The notes under the pieces were generated by a model. It worked only from the letters and a program-made list of their open reading frames with translations, searched no databases and was not told the DNA's origin. This document shows, piece after piece, positions 11,507 to 22,349 of a DNA stretch of 64,000 nucleotides; position 1 is the first letter of the stretch; each line of letters opens with the position of its first letter. The position numbers and the translations under genes are program-made. Origin of the DNA: Acheta domesticus (lineage: Eukaryota; Arthropoda; Insecta; Orthoptera; Gryllidae); assembly GCA_031308135.1 (NCBI GenBank), contig JAHLJT010009419.1, positions 179,832,739-179,896,738 on the forward strand, written 5' to 3'.

Positions 11507-11845
11507 CAGGCTGTTCCAACTCAGCTGCCCACGGGCGGGCACGCGGCAGCCCGCGAGCCACCGCGGGCACTGGCGGAGACTGGCGGGCACAGACTGCTGT
11601 CAACATTCGCTACCGGCGCCTGGCGAAATATAAGCTCTCAGGGTGCGAGATGGCCTTAGCCTTTGGCGACAATTCGACGCTGATAGCCGAAGCAGGGAGC
11701 GGTTGGGTTGGAGAGCGGAGGGCACGCCGGGGCTCATACTGACAAAGAAATATTCATGTTTAACAGGAAATGTAAAATTCAATTCAGTTCAACAACAATA
11801 TTTTATGAAATTAATTTTATTATTTTTTCGTAACAAGTGAAGCAA

Positions 11846-12030
11846 TTATTGTGGCAGTCCTTGGGATGGTGCGATTAAAACGCTCTTCAGTGTCTTGTCT
11901 TGAAGTTTGGTTCTTTCTTTGTTTTTTAATTTTTTCATTGCAGAAAAAAGCTGTTCACGACAGTATGTCGATCCAAACTTACATATAATATTCTCTGCAT
12001 TTTATGAAGCTTCGAGAAGACTTCCACATG
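11846..12030 (-). pseudogene. hAT transposase C-terminal dimerisation region (relic)
   Basis: Read on the minus strand, 11983 to 11846 encodes CKFGSTYCREQLFSAMKKLK followed by NKERTKLQDKTLKSVLIAP, then SQGLPQ and a TAA stop. In the hAT C-terminal (hATC) dimerisation domain the GSTY..CEQLFS..N..K...R..L.D..L...L pattern is characteristic, and this is a close match. Upstream residues fit only with a frame change near 12000, and the DDE catalytic region is not present in the short element. It is a dead fragment, most like the ZBED/SPIN-type hAT branch, but that placement is a guess. Confidence 0.85.
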
Positions 12031-12259
12031 AAAATCCTGATACCATCCTGACAAGTAAGGCTATTAAAATACCTGTTCTTTAGAAGTAAGGACGTCTGCA
12101 AATCGATTATCTCCACTTACATCGGCGATGACATGGTAACCGAAAAAAAAAATCCGAGAAAAAGGGGTTGTGCCCCCCGCCAGCCATCGCTCCATTTATA
12201 TTGTTTCCACGAAGCAAAGCGAAAGTGATAAGAGTGCTTCCCCCTCCACAACCTCCTTC

Positions 12260-12506
12260 TGCGATTTTTTCTAACTTTGCCCCTCAAGGCCACTCAAATC
12301 CCATCTTCGCGATGGAATATGTCACGATATTTCGCATCTTTCTCAGTCGTTTCGCTAGATTTCGCATGATCGTGACCGTATCAAGCAGTGCTTGCCATCA
12401 TGCGACTTCTACCGGCAAGACCCAGAAAGGCGCGAAATGCCGTGTGATATTCCATCGCGGAGATGGGCCTTGAGGGGCCTTGAGGGGCGCAGTTAGAGAA
12501 ATTGCT
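12260..12506. mobile_element. MITE, family B (TGCGATTTTTCTAAC ends)
   Basis: The left end reads TGCGATTTTTTCTAACTTTG, then CCCCTCAAGGCC. The right end is an imperfect inverse (GGCCTTGAGGGGCGC, then AGTTAGAGAAATTGC). The inner GATGGAATATGTCACGATAT and GTGTGATATTCCATCGCGG blocks match the cores of the other family-A and family-B MITEs. Nested inside the dead hAT element. Confidence 0.7.
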
Positions 12507-12579
12507 GTATAGCCACGATTGCACGCTGACACGCCCGCAGGCGGCCATGCCCGCGAGAGCCCGAGTTGGAACAGCCTGG

Positions 12580-13200
12580 GTTAGGCGCTAGCGTTGACCA
12601 CAGACGGACAGACATACGTTTTGCCGTCAATCAGTTTTGTCAACGGTCCACAAAACATGGACTTTGGCTACACCACGTGTTAGAGGAAGTAATTTTCTAT
12701 GTACAAAACCCGACAATAAGAGTTTTTCTGTCAAAAATTCGCCCTTTTCCGGGGTACGATTACAATACTTTCTATTCTAACAATCGTAAGTACGAGAAAG
12801 TAAAAATACATAAACGTTGAGTATTTACTGTGTTTCATTGGAGCATTTGGCAGTTGAAAATTAGAATTGTTCTATTGGTTGTGAACGTAGACCAAAACAT
12901 GAGTGTACTAATAGCACATCAACAGACTGGCTTTCCGAGTATTCTTCGATTAATAAAAGTTAATAATAAATTTCGCTGTATAATTCTAGAACATATGGAA
13001 GAACAAATTCCATTTTGCCATCAACTTTATCATTTTTATTCACTGTTCTCTTTTTGTACTTGCACCCATTAGCTCCCACACTCTTATATGAAGTTAAATT
13101 TCATGGACGATTATGGTATGAATAGTTTCACATTTACATAAAAGATTTAATAATTGGCCTAGGTCGTAAAAGTGTTAATGCATGTTATTGTTATTATTAT
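12580..13200. other. Region without gene
   Basis: AT-rich. The block near 12700-12800 (TTTTTCTGTCAAAAATTCGC, then GATTACAATACTTTC) weakly resembles 6955-7010, suggesting another old repeat. No gene. Confidence 0.4.
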
Positions 13201-13206
13201 TATTTT

Positions 13207-13495
13207 TTGCCCGTGAATGGGCTGACGTGGACCATGCGTGCGGGTACCCTCCATTTACCGGGGTTCAATATCATTATCTCGGTAGCAGGTGCATGTAATT
13301 TTATCAAGGGATCAGCATCTTCCCCCAGGGTTGTTAACCCTGGAGGTATGGAAGATGAAATGATGATAATGAGGGGTGAAAAGACAACACACACACACAA
13401 ATACGCCCATGTCAGAGGCGGGACTCGAACCCGCGATCCTTCCGTCCGTGATCGCCACGGCACTATTGTCTTAGCGATCTTGGCTGTCGGGACCG
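13207..13495 (-). mobile_element. tRNA-derived SINE, member 1
   Basis: On the minus strand, 13495-13410 has a tRNA-like head with a B box (GCGGGTTCGAGTCCCGCC) and a degenerate A-box region around AGCCAAGATCGCTAAG. It is followed by a non-tRNA body (CACCCCTCATTATCATCATT and a CCAGGGTTAACAACCCTGG palindrome). The same head occurs at 17770-17912. Flanked downstream by an ATT microsatellite (13497-13530). A free-standing tRNA is unlikely because the anticodon arm cannot be folded convincingly and the head is repeated with a shared body. Confidence 0.7.
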
Positions 13496-13565
13496 ACTAT
13501 TATTATTATTATTAGTATTAGTATTAGTATTAGTATTATTAATATTATTTCCATTACATCACGAC

Positions 13566-15100
13566 TAAAGATGTTATGTCGGCTGAATATAGAATCTACT
13601 CCAGGTTGCAACCAGCTACCTCAGGAACAGATCCAGGGACTGTCAGTGCCTCTACAATAATTTGCGCAAAATGTGGGCGGTTCCCAATAAAGCAATTTTT
13701 TGCACTTCCCAGACTATTGAATTACCGGGGAGTTTAGACAAGTTCTTACTCAAATTTTGCGGAACAAATCCCAGATCTCCGATGACTATCGGTACGACCT
13801 GCGCTTTTACGCCCCACATTCGGCTGATCATACACAACCCAACAGACGTCACCGGTTTTGGTGAGTGTTCGTACAACTTGGAGCATGTGTTTTGGACATT
13901 CGAGAGCGGTACAGATCTGCCAGTGGAGGTAGCTATACACTCTGTCATGTCTTTTAAGGTATTTGGTCTTTGCTAGGATTGGACAAGCTGAGACAATATG
14001 ATCAATGATTTCTACTAATAATAATTAGTAGCATCAAAAGTTCAGTGTCTGTGTTATTCGACGTGTCTTGCATAGTTTTCTTCGCAATGCTTCTTGCTAC
14101 ATTAACAATGCCTCTGTTTCCCATTCTTCGGTCAGATTTCATGCCCTGCCTCATTACAGGATAATCTTCATGACTGACTACATACTATCCCATCCCGACT
14201 ACTGCGTTGTGCCAGGAGGCCTCAATTTGTCTGAGGCCTCTTCCTCCTTCCTTACGTGACACATAAAGATTAAGTACATCGGCTCGAGGGTGGACGACAT
14301 GATGCATTGTTGCCAGTTTTCTGTTTTTTCGATCCGTGTTGCGAATTTCTTGCTCAGTCCAGTCCACTAGTCTGAAACTGTATGCGGCTACAGTCACCAC
14401 CAATCTACCTATTGCTGATATTTTATTCTTGGATTTGAGAGCGGACTGCAGGACCAGTCTCACTCTTCTGTAATACTCCCTGCAAATTCTCTCTTTCATT
14501 ATGTCGTTCGAGATGGTCTCACATTCTTCAATTCCCAGATATTTGTAAGTTTTACCTGGCTCAAGATCTTGAATCACAGTATGCGTATGAATTTCAATGT
14601 TCCCAGACGTTGAAAATTTGCCTCTTTTTAAATTGATTTTGCACACTTGTCAAGACCAAACTTCATGTAAATGTCATTGCTAAAGTCATTCACGGCAGAC
14701 AGCATTTAGGAGAGAATCGTTTCATTCTTAGCAAACACTTTAAGATCATCCATGTAAAACAAATGTGATACTGGCCTTTCATCACCATGGAGCTTGTAAC
14801 CAAAGTCAGCTTGCGACAACTGTCTAGAAAGTGGGACCAAACTAATGCAAAACAGCAGAGGGGATAGTGAATCTCCTTGAAAAATACCCCTGTTAATCTG
14901 AACACTTCTGGTTTCTACTGCTTCCTTTCCGCTGTATATTAGTAGTCTGGTACTCCACGACTTCATACTAGCCTTGCAAATTTAATAAGTCTAGGATGAA
15001 ATTGATAGATCTCCAGGGTCTTCAAAATACAATCGTGTGGTATTCTATCAAAGGCCTTTTGGTAGTCAATCGAAGCCATGCTCAAATTACTAACCGTGAA
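13566..15100 (-). pseudogene. Non-LTR retrotransposon, reverse transcriptase and C-terminus (decayed, minus strand)
   Basis: Reading down from about 15090, the minus strand has DYQKAFDRIPH (RT motif A with catalytic Asp), then GIFQGDSLSPLLFCISLVPL, FYMDDLKVFAK (catalytic YMDD box), KFGLDKCAKINLKRGK, and YKYLGIEECETIS. A thumb/linker region follows to 14190. After about 200 bp of diverged sequence, 13976-13640 continues with SYLHWQICTAL..VVRTLTKTGDVCW and the terminal block LLGTAHILRKLL. The endonuclease core between these blocks is deleted, as VYDQ joins directly to a frame-shifted RMWG. A stop codon at 14706 splits the RT and is also present in copy 2, so the element was dead before the duplication. 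The C-terminal context fits non-LTR elements with a restriction-like endonuclease (R2/R4/Dong-type). Confidence 0.85.
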
Positions 15101-15204
15101 GTGTGAGACACAAAAAGTCGTGGAGAGACAAACCACTTCACGGACAATATCTAAAAAGAATGGACAAGTTGCAGATCAATAAAAATCAATCATTTATGTG
15201 TCTC

Positions 15205-15728
15205 AAAAGGGGAAGAATGAAGCCAGAATCGGAAGCAGTTCTAGTAGCCGTTTGAGATCACGCGTTGAGAACACGACATTATGATAAACCCGTTCTCAAA
15301 ATTTCCCAAGATGACAAAAGCCGCATTTGCCAGGAGGAAGTAGAAATCATTGATCATATTGTCTCAGCTTTCCAATTCTAGCAAAGACCGAATACTTAAA
15401 AAGACACGACAGGGTGTGTAGCTACCTCCACTGGCAGATCTGTACCGCCCTCGAAGTTCCAAACACATGCCCCAAGTGGTACGAACACTCATCAAAACCG
15501 GTGACGTCTGTTGGATTGTGTACGATATTGTACGACCAACAAATTCAAATTCAAACCGATCGCACGATAGCGGCAAAATAAACCGGATATGGTTATCCGG
15601 GATTTGGAGAAAAAATCGTGTTTACTTGTCGATGTTGCTGTACCTTGCGATCAAAACGTCGTTACCAAGGAGGCAGAGAAACGTCTTAAATACAAGCGTT
15701 TGGAAAGCGAGATCAACCGAATGTGGGG

Positions 15729-15735
<7 letters not shown>
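15205..15735 (+). pseudogene. Non-LTR retrotransposon C-terminal fragment with endonuclease core (plus strand)
   Basis: The plus strand encodes MKPESEAVLVAV, DHALRTRHYDKPVLKISQDD, a Cys/His-containing EEVEIIDHIV block, TEYLKRHDRVCSYLHWQIC, and (with one-base shifts) DMVIRDLEKKSCLLVDVAVP followed by KEAEKRLKYKRLESEINRMW. The D..LVDVAVP arrangement matches the restriction-like endonuclease at the C-terminus of R2/R4-type elements. It belongs to the same family as the minus-strand relic next to it, in opposite orientation, and stops at a (TAC)n tract right after RMWG. Frameshifts at about 15380, 15460 and 15570 (relative to copy 2) leave it non-functional. Confidence 0.8.
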
Positions 15736-15761
<26 letters not shown>

Positions 15762-15763
15762 AT
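15728..15763. repeat. TAC microsatellite
   Basis: About 11 TAC units, followed by (ATT)n and ATTT repeats to 15802. The matching copy-2 tract (45821-45890) is longer and more irregular. Confidence 0.9.
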
Positions 15764-15799
15764 TAATATTATTATTATTATTTTATTATTTATTTATTT

Positions 15800-17345
15800 A
15801 ATTGCTGGAGTGGAAAGTAAGTGTAAGAAACACATTCCAGTGTGATGAGGTGAAGTACAAGATAACTTGCGCAGTGAAATTATACAGTCGTTTGGAAAGA
15901 TGTTTTATTGTAGGTTTAATTAACGTAAAGTTAAAATATTCTGCCGAATTCCCACGCGGACTTGCATAATTATTTATGATTGATCACTCTAATCTACATC
16001 TCTAATTTCCATTGTGCGCAGAAATTTAAAAAAACACTATGCAGTTCCAACCGTGTAAGTGATATACAATTTCGTTTGATACCCAGGAGCTCGGTAAAAA
16101 AATAAACCTGTTTCAGTTTTCAGTGAAAAATTCAAATTGTTCATTATGTTATTCCTCCTAGCTTCATACTGACCGAATTACCGTACTTAGTACGTCGCTG
16201 CTCACAGCTCAGCTGATTTTATGCCACAGCAAGGCTCCAAGGAAGAGGCGATCCGCCATGTTTACTACCCACATGTTGCATTATAGAACAGTAACTTTTC
16301 TTAGTCTTGCTTTGCAAAGAACTGAAGTGCTTTGTATTGAAATGATCCTGATGAATTGAGACCGGAAAATATGTAGTATTAAACGTCAAAATATGTACAT
16401 ATATATGTAATGAAAACAGTAAGAATATGTATTAAATATGTAAAATTCGAATTCATATGTAATATAAAATTCTCTAATTAAAAACCATTTACTCAGCAAC
16501 AAATTACATTTAGAAAATTTTTCCACTCTACATCATTTAACTTTCTCGTTAGTAGTAAAAGCTTCATCTATTGTAATCCAGGACCGTCGTTTAGCAGCCG
16601 GACTAATCGCAATAGAAACCATCGCACAAACTAGTGAGAACTACGACCAGCAAACATACACTGTAGGATCTTCATTGAAGTGTTTTTCATCGGCGATCGC
16701 AACCTTTTTTTTCGGAAATTAAGGTTACAGATCACAAAACGCGATGTCAATGATATTTTGGACACGTAGACTTCCCCAATAAGTAAGAAAAATGCTAATT
16801 AAAAAAACAACATCTTTTCACAAAAAAATATGAAATTAAATTGAAGAAAATTAATAAACATAAGAAAATATATTGTGAAAATTGCAAAATATATAAAATA
16901 TGCAATATAGTACTAAATATGTAAAAATACGAAACGAGAAAATTCGTTATTGTGTTAGGAGGGCTATGATTCCCAAGATTACAATTTTGAGAACGGTAAG
17001 TCGAACGACAAATAATATGTAATTACATAAAAATCCTGTCTCTACTGAAGAATATCTTTTAATTATTTTTTTTTAATTTAGTCTTTCCCACGTTGCACAT
17101 GACATTTGAAAAAATTCTTGCAACTAGATCCTGAAATATTCATTAATTTAATTAATTAATATTCATTTCACTTCATTAATTTATTTCCATATAATTGAAA
17201 TCTTTGTTATCAATGTTAATATTTATATTTATGTAATTAATTTGCCCTGCTCTGCTGATGTCCTTACTTTATATTCAAAGATTGTATTTACATTACCTTT
17301 AATATTTTCTTACTCGTTGGTATCAACATACGACGTACTACTTCT
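15800..17345. other. AT-rich intergenic DNA, no gene
   Basis: No recognisable gene. A short plus frame around 16550-16720 (INRRLAAG-like reading) is not open from an ATG and differs between copies. It is repeated almost unchanged at 45900-47465. Confidence 0.5.
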
Positions 17346-17361
17346 ATCAGGGCTGTCAAAG

Positions 17362-17377
17362 GAGCACGTACGTGCTC
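17362..17377. repeat. 16 bp perfect palindrome GAGCACGTACGTGCTC
   Basis: Perfect 8+8 palindrome just inside a CAGGGCTGTCAAAGGAGCAC segment (from 17349). That segment looks like a hAT terminal repeat, but I found no matching right end. Conserved in copy 2 at 47485-47500. Confidence 0.6.
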
Positions 17378-17761
17378 GGAGCGCGATTGCTCTCTGCTAG
17401 GGTATGCAGTGCCCGCGGCGATGGAAGTCCACGCTTCGATTTCTCAGGGATGCACAGAAGGAGGTTATGGCGGAACGCAAGAAGACATAAAAAGTTTGAG
17501 TCCGAGTAAGCTCTTGTTTTCTTGTGCAGTGATCGCGGAGGTGATGCACTTTGTTTAATATGCAGAAAGTATTTAATAATAAAAAAATAGTAATGTTAAA
17601 AGTAGTGTGTCCTTCCATGGAGATAACGAAAATGTTTGTAAAGACGCGATCGGATGTTCTTACAGTCTTTTTATGTATTTTTAGGAAATGTTTGATGAAT
17701 GCAATTTTTTTTGTTATTTAAGGCCGCATCAACTACTAGCAACCACTATTGGATTTAACGT

Positions 17762-17912
17762 TATGGTATGAGGATGACACGAAATGGGGATGATAGATGG
17801 TGAAAGGACGAACACGTACAACTATGCCCGAGGCGGTACTCGAACCCGCGACCCCGCAGTCCGAGATCACTACGGCACTATTGGCCTAGCTAATCTCGGC
17901 CACGGGGCCAAC
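17762..17912 (-). mobile_element. tRNA-derived SINE, member 2
   Basis: The minus-strand head GCCCCGTGGCCGAGATTAGC (A-box-like) is followed by CGCGGGTTCGAGTACCGCC (B-box-like) and a body with ACGTGTTCGTCCTTTCACC and CATCCTCATACCAT. It matches the 13207-13495 SINE in head and body. The duplicate lies at 47886-48032. Confidence 0.7.
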
Positions 17913-18179
17913 ATAAATTGAATTTTGTATTAGGTTTTTTAAATTAGGTATTTTGTAAAATTTCGGTAAATTGTATCAGGTGTTTTAAAATTAGTGTATT
18001 TTAATATTACATAATATATCCGATTTTACATACTTATTACATATTCTCACTGTTGTCGTCAGATATTTACGAACTGTTTTGACGTTTCATACTTCGTATT
18101 TTTTCCGGCCTCTATTCATCATTACTCTATAAATTTTGAAGTGTTTTTATGGTGTTAATTTTTCACATGAAAAATATGC

Positions 18180-18208
18180 ACATCATATTTCTTTAAATAT
18201 TATATATA

Positions 18209-18245
<37 letters not shown>

Positions 18246-18345
18246 TACTTATCTTCATCTATATATATTTTACTGTATATATTTTGGTTTATATTATATA
18301 TTTTTTATATTTTATATAGGTTTATATTTATATATGTTCTTAAAA
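18180..18345. repeat. TA-rich microsatellite tract
   Basis: (TA)n runs at about 18200-18240 and further TATAT-rich sequence to 18345. Length and interruptions differ from copy 2 (48320-48440). Confidence 0.85.
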
Positions 18346-19017
18346 ATATTAATTTGAGTTATTTATAATTAGTGTTACAAGTTCTCATATATTGAAACGC
18401 GCGTTAATGTTTCCGTGGTGTAATGATCTATGGTTGTATAGCTGCAGTTTCTGTTTACATATGAATTTCCATTAAAACTTTGTAAAATGTATTAAATATC
18501 TCTATATGATATACCCGTCTGATTCATCCAACTCGCTGCATTGGCACGAAATTTTCTCACCCCTGCTTCCAACCTGTGAAACGGGTGACTTCACTAAGTT
18601 GATATCTCCGCGTGCCCCAAACTTTTGCAAAGGTCATTCGCGTGCTCGTTCGTCTGACGGCACTGACCTATATCTTACATTGTCGTGTGCAGACGGACTA
18701 TCTGCACAGGTCAGCGATTCTGAAAGTTCTGATAAATTTAACATTTCTTTTATTGATGGCAATTAACTACAAATTACACAGGCCAACGACCAAAAACCTT
18801 TTTGTGTGCGTTCACGTAATTCTTATCATTTTAAGTGTGCTAATTCTAAAAATAACATTCAAAATCATATGTCATATCACCCACCATTTGTTCACATTTT
18901 AACGTTTTCTCTGTATAGCTAGGTAAATGCAGCTATGAATATATAGAAATGTATGAGGTGCAGGAAGTAAGAATGAGAAAGTATTAGGACGACAAAGAGG
19001 GTAGTATACTCTTTGGT
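18346..19017. other. Region with an 86-codon frame of unknown status
   Basis: The frame at 18506-18766 (plus, MIYPSDSSNSLHWHEIFSPL...) is open in both copies with few differences, one of them synonymous and one Glu/Asp. I recognise no domain. Given the overall copy similarity, this is weak evidence for coding, so I do not call a gene. Confidence 0.3.
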
Positions 19018-19025
19018 AAAATATT

Positions 19026-20757
19026 GGTTGAACCAGGGTTTAGGGTGGCACGGTTCCTTTGGTTCACTGATCCGGTTCACTAGAGAGGAATCGACTCAAT
19101 GAACCGAATCCTTGTTTACTATTCGCGTTCAACATGGTAACGTAATAAATGTACTCTTTACTACTTAAACTTAAATTCTTTACTACTTAAACCGCACATT
19201 TTTTGTAATTAAAAAGAGCCACTCGTCTATTTAGTTAACTAAATGCTACTTATTAAATTTTTAAATGCTTTATAAGCCACAGAATATAAATGGCAAAAGT
19301 ATAACTCACGTATTCGTTGGAATTATTTTAATTTTTTTAAATTAAATCTTGTAAAAGACATAACAATTCAATTTTAACAAACATGCGAACAAATAACAAT
19401 AACAAATTGAGAACATCTTGTAATATCTGGAACAAAAAATGGAATTTTAAAATTTTACAAATAAATAGTAACAACTCACTTATTAATGCGATTTAAAATT
19501 AATTAATGGGTGTTAAATAACAATAAAAAACTGAAGAAAACTATGATGTTAACGCAATAAATATAATTATTTAAAATAAATCCTATTTCACAAACTCATA
19601 TTACTTAAACTTTTGTTATTGGGGGACCAAACCCCCCATTTTAACTTTTCAAAACATGTCAAGACAGTAAATTTCGTTATGTTAACACCATATATAGAAA
19701 TATTTAAAATAAATTGTATTTTACAAACACATGCTACTTTTAACCTTTTGTTATTGGGGGACTATCACCCCCCAAACCCCCCATTTTAATACTAATAAAC
19801 CAACTCGTCTGTTTTTAAACCAATTCTACTTAATATGTTAAAGAAAGCAATATTTTAAAAGAAAAAATCCACTCACATATTCGTTGAAATTATACAATTT
19901 TAATTGCATTACCATTACCATAGTAAAACTGAAAATTAGTGTAGTGTCTCTGCACGAATTACACCCTTATAACACGAAAAATGTCAAGCTTGTTTCTGAA
20001 AAATACGTACTTTTTACGAAGTGAAGATTAAAAAATTAATAAGAAATAAAAAATAACTTGTTAAGCAAATAAAATAAATATTTAAAATCAATTCTATTTC
20101 ACAAACACATGCTACTTACATGTTTATTATCACCTTTCAAATCCTCCATTTTAATACTAAAAAACAACTCGTCTATTTTTAAAGCAAATACTACATAATA
20201 TGTTAAAGAAATCATAAATAAATCCTGTATTTACACCTTCCATCACGGTAGACACACAAAATCTATTAAAAGATGTCTTGAAATACGAAAAAACACGACC
20301 ACACATGCTTCGCGTAATTGAATTGCATTCAAAAGTAAATAATTTTGTTGTTACAGAAACAACTGAATATGATATTACGAGAAGGCTTTTTTAAAATCTA
20401 AAATCATTTCTATACTAATATTTGAGTTCAAGCAGCAAGCAAAGCAGCATAGGAACAAGTTTTATTTTTTAAGAAAAGTGTTGTGAAGAGTAATTTTCAA
20501 TGTGAAGTGATATTTGAAAAGTGTCGTGATGAAGAAGAAATTGTTCGTAAATTTGAAATATATATCTTCATATGGCTTTGACGCATGGTCATTTCGTGTA
20601 TATTTATGCTTTGACCCGTCAAAGCTAGTCAATGCCAACATAATTTTTCGCCAGCTCTGAAGCGAACCGTAAGTGAACCGTGGTGGGTGATTCACGAGAG
20701 TAAATGAATCACAAAAGGAACCACAGGAACCGTGCCACCCTAAACCCTGGTTCAACC
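19026..20757. mobile_element. 1732 bp TIR element with 8 bp target duplication
   Basis: It starts GGTTGAACCAGGGTTTAGGG, then TGGCACGGTTCC, and ends with the exact inverse over at least 32 bp. It is flanked by the 8 bp direct repeat AAAATATT (19018-19025 and 20758-20765). The interior has no transposase-like ORF but has diverged internal repeats: ACTCGTCT..TTAAA blocks near 19220, 19803 and 20166, and TTGGGGGAC..CCCCCCATTTTA blocks near 19617 and 19753. The frame at 20462-20755 is only terminal-repeat sequence. The 8 bp duplication suggests a hAT- or P-like transposase acting in trans. In copy 2 this element carries a P-superfamily insertion in its right terminal repeat. Confidence 0.85.
20749..20756. 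other. Empty target site of the copy-2 P-superfamily insertion
   Basis: GGTTCAAC occurs once here, and is duplicated as the 8 bp flanks of the element at 50864-52777. Confidence 0.9.
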
Positions 20758-20944
20758 AAAATATTTAACAAGCAGTACCGTGTTTGTTTTATTAGATGCT
20801 CACGTGTTTGCATTTTTTTTATCAAGATAAGACACCAGTTTAGCAGTTAGTGTTCATTTACAGCTAGTCGTGGTTGTAAGAACAGTCCTGACTATTTTTT
20901 TATATTTGTGGCGAATTTGTGATTAAAAAACACCATCAAACATT

Positions 20945-22090
20945 CACCTCAGTTCATGCGTGCAGGAGAAGAGATAAGCAATTTGCTCATTTTTTCAAAG
21001 AAGAACAGGATTTAGTATATTTCTCTAATACTGCTGGTCTGGTGAATGAATTCAATACAAAAAATGAAGGCTGTTTATCGATGCCTCTAAAACTAGTGTA
21101 AAAGCAATTCTATTAAACAGTGGTAACATCTCCGTACTTATTGGTAACGTAACATCTCCGTATACATACAACCAGTTGCTTATTCTGAAGGAAAATTACG
21201 AAAACGTCTGTAGTTTTAGAGAAAATAAACCACTCCCCTCATTGACGGATGATATGTGATGACAAAAATAACACGCATGCTTCTTGGTCAGTGGTTTTAC
21301 TAAATTCCCATGTTTACTATGTGAATGGAATAGTATGGCACGAGATCAGCATTGGTCTAGAAAAAAAAGGCCTATAAGAAAATCTATAAAGCCAAGGGAA
21401 AAGAACATTCTACGGAAACATCTGGTAGATCAACACAAGATTCTGCTGCCACCCTGGCACATAAAATTAGCCATTATAAAACAATTTTTGAAGGCCTTAC
21501 CTAAAGATGGGCAGTGTTTCAACTACCTTTGAGAAAATTTTATGCAATTGTCTGAAGCAAAATTATTAAAAGACGGTATCTTCATTCAGCCTTATACGAA
21601 AAGTGATGTTTGATCCCCAATTTGAACTACATGAATGACAGTAAATGAAAAAGAAGCGTGAATTGCTTTTAAACACATTGTAAATTAGTTCCTGGCCAAC
21701 AAAAAGACCCAGACAATCAAGCAATTGTTGCCAATAAGCTGGATGGTTTTAAGAAATTCAGATGTTTAATGAGTCTCAAGATTCAAGTTTTTAAACATTT
21801 ACAACTCTTTCCCGACAATTTAGATGATGTAAGTGAAGAACAAGGTGAGCGTTTTCATAAAGATCTGAAAGTAATGAAAAAACGTTATGAGGGACGCTGG
21901 AACACTAACATAATGGAAGATTATTGTTAGTCACTTCACCGAGAGAGTCAGCAAACGGCGCAGAGGAGAAAAAGGTATATCAGGGGCTTTAAGAAAAGAA
22001 ACAAAGAAAGTATTCGTCAATGGACACGTAAAGCCTTTGTAGAATGTCATGTTAAAAATATAAAGCCATCTTCGTTTAAAAAAAGTTCTG
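20945..22090 (+). pseudogene. Decayed ORF of a multicopy uncharacterised arthropod family
   Basis: With several frame changes, the plus strand reads FFKEEQDLVYFSNTAGLVNE, RLFIDASKTSVKAILLNSGN, the FTKFPCLLCEWNS motif (21293 on), LRKHLVDQHKILLPP, then KIQVFKHLQLFPDNLDDVSE, EQGERFHKDLKVMKKRYEGR, and WNTNIMEDYC. From memory, such WRLFID, FCEW and EQGERFH motifs recur in long, intronless, uncharacterised proteins found in many copies in insects and cnidarians, which suggests a mobile-element origin. No catalytic domain can be named. Stops and frameshifts are mostly shared with copy 2, so decay predates the duplication. Confidence 0.6.
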
Positions 22091-22349
22091 TTGGTATTTT
22101 AGAACTCGTTTATTTTTCATTTTATTTGCATATATAGCCATATCTTAATAGATCAAATTGTGACTAAACTGCAGGTGATGGAAACAAATAGAGTTCAGAC
22201 GCGGATTCAGCGCCCAAAAAAACTATAAAAATTAGCTATCAAGATTTAAAAAGTTTTTTGAATTTTTGTTGGCCAGTGATATCAAACTTCTTTTAAATAA
22301 TACACAAAATATTTATTCATAAATAAAACCTTAACAATTATTACCCGAG

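Larger units (their letters stand above)
11507..12578 (-). mobile_element. Degenerate hAT transposon, about 1.07 kb
   Basis: It starts CAGGCTGTTCCAACTC and ends with the exact inverse GAGTTGGAACAGCCTG. The left subterminal region repeats GCGGGCAC/CCCGCGAG motifs and the right end has the related GCCATGCCCGCGAGAGC. The only recognisable coding relic is a transposase C-terminus on the minus strand (11846-12030). A family-B MITE is nested at 12260-12506. No intact 8 bp target duplication is visible (GTTTATCC left against GGTTAGGC right), so the insertion is old or the flanks have drifted. Confidence 0.8.

Noticed and set aside
13410..13495. A functional tRNA gene on the minus strand
   Set aside because: A B box is present, but the acceptor and anticodon arms do not fold well and the same head plus body recurs at 17762-17912, so it is a SINE.
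17349..17377. Left end of a hAT element (CAGGGCTGTCAAAGG)
   Set aside because: No inverse end (CCTTTGACAGCCCTG) was seen in the following few kilobases in either copy.
18506..18902. Small genes of 86-96 codons repeated at 48611-49007
   Set aside because: Open in both copies, but the copies are so similar overall that openness carries little weight. No domain, and two overlapping frames are equally open.
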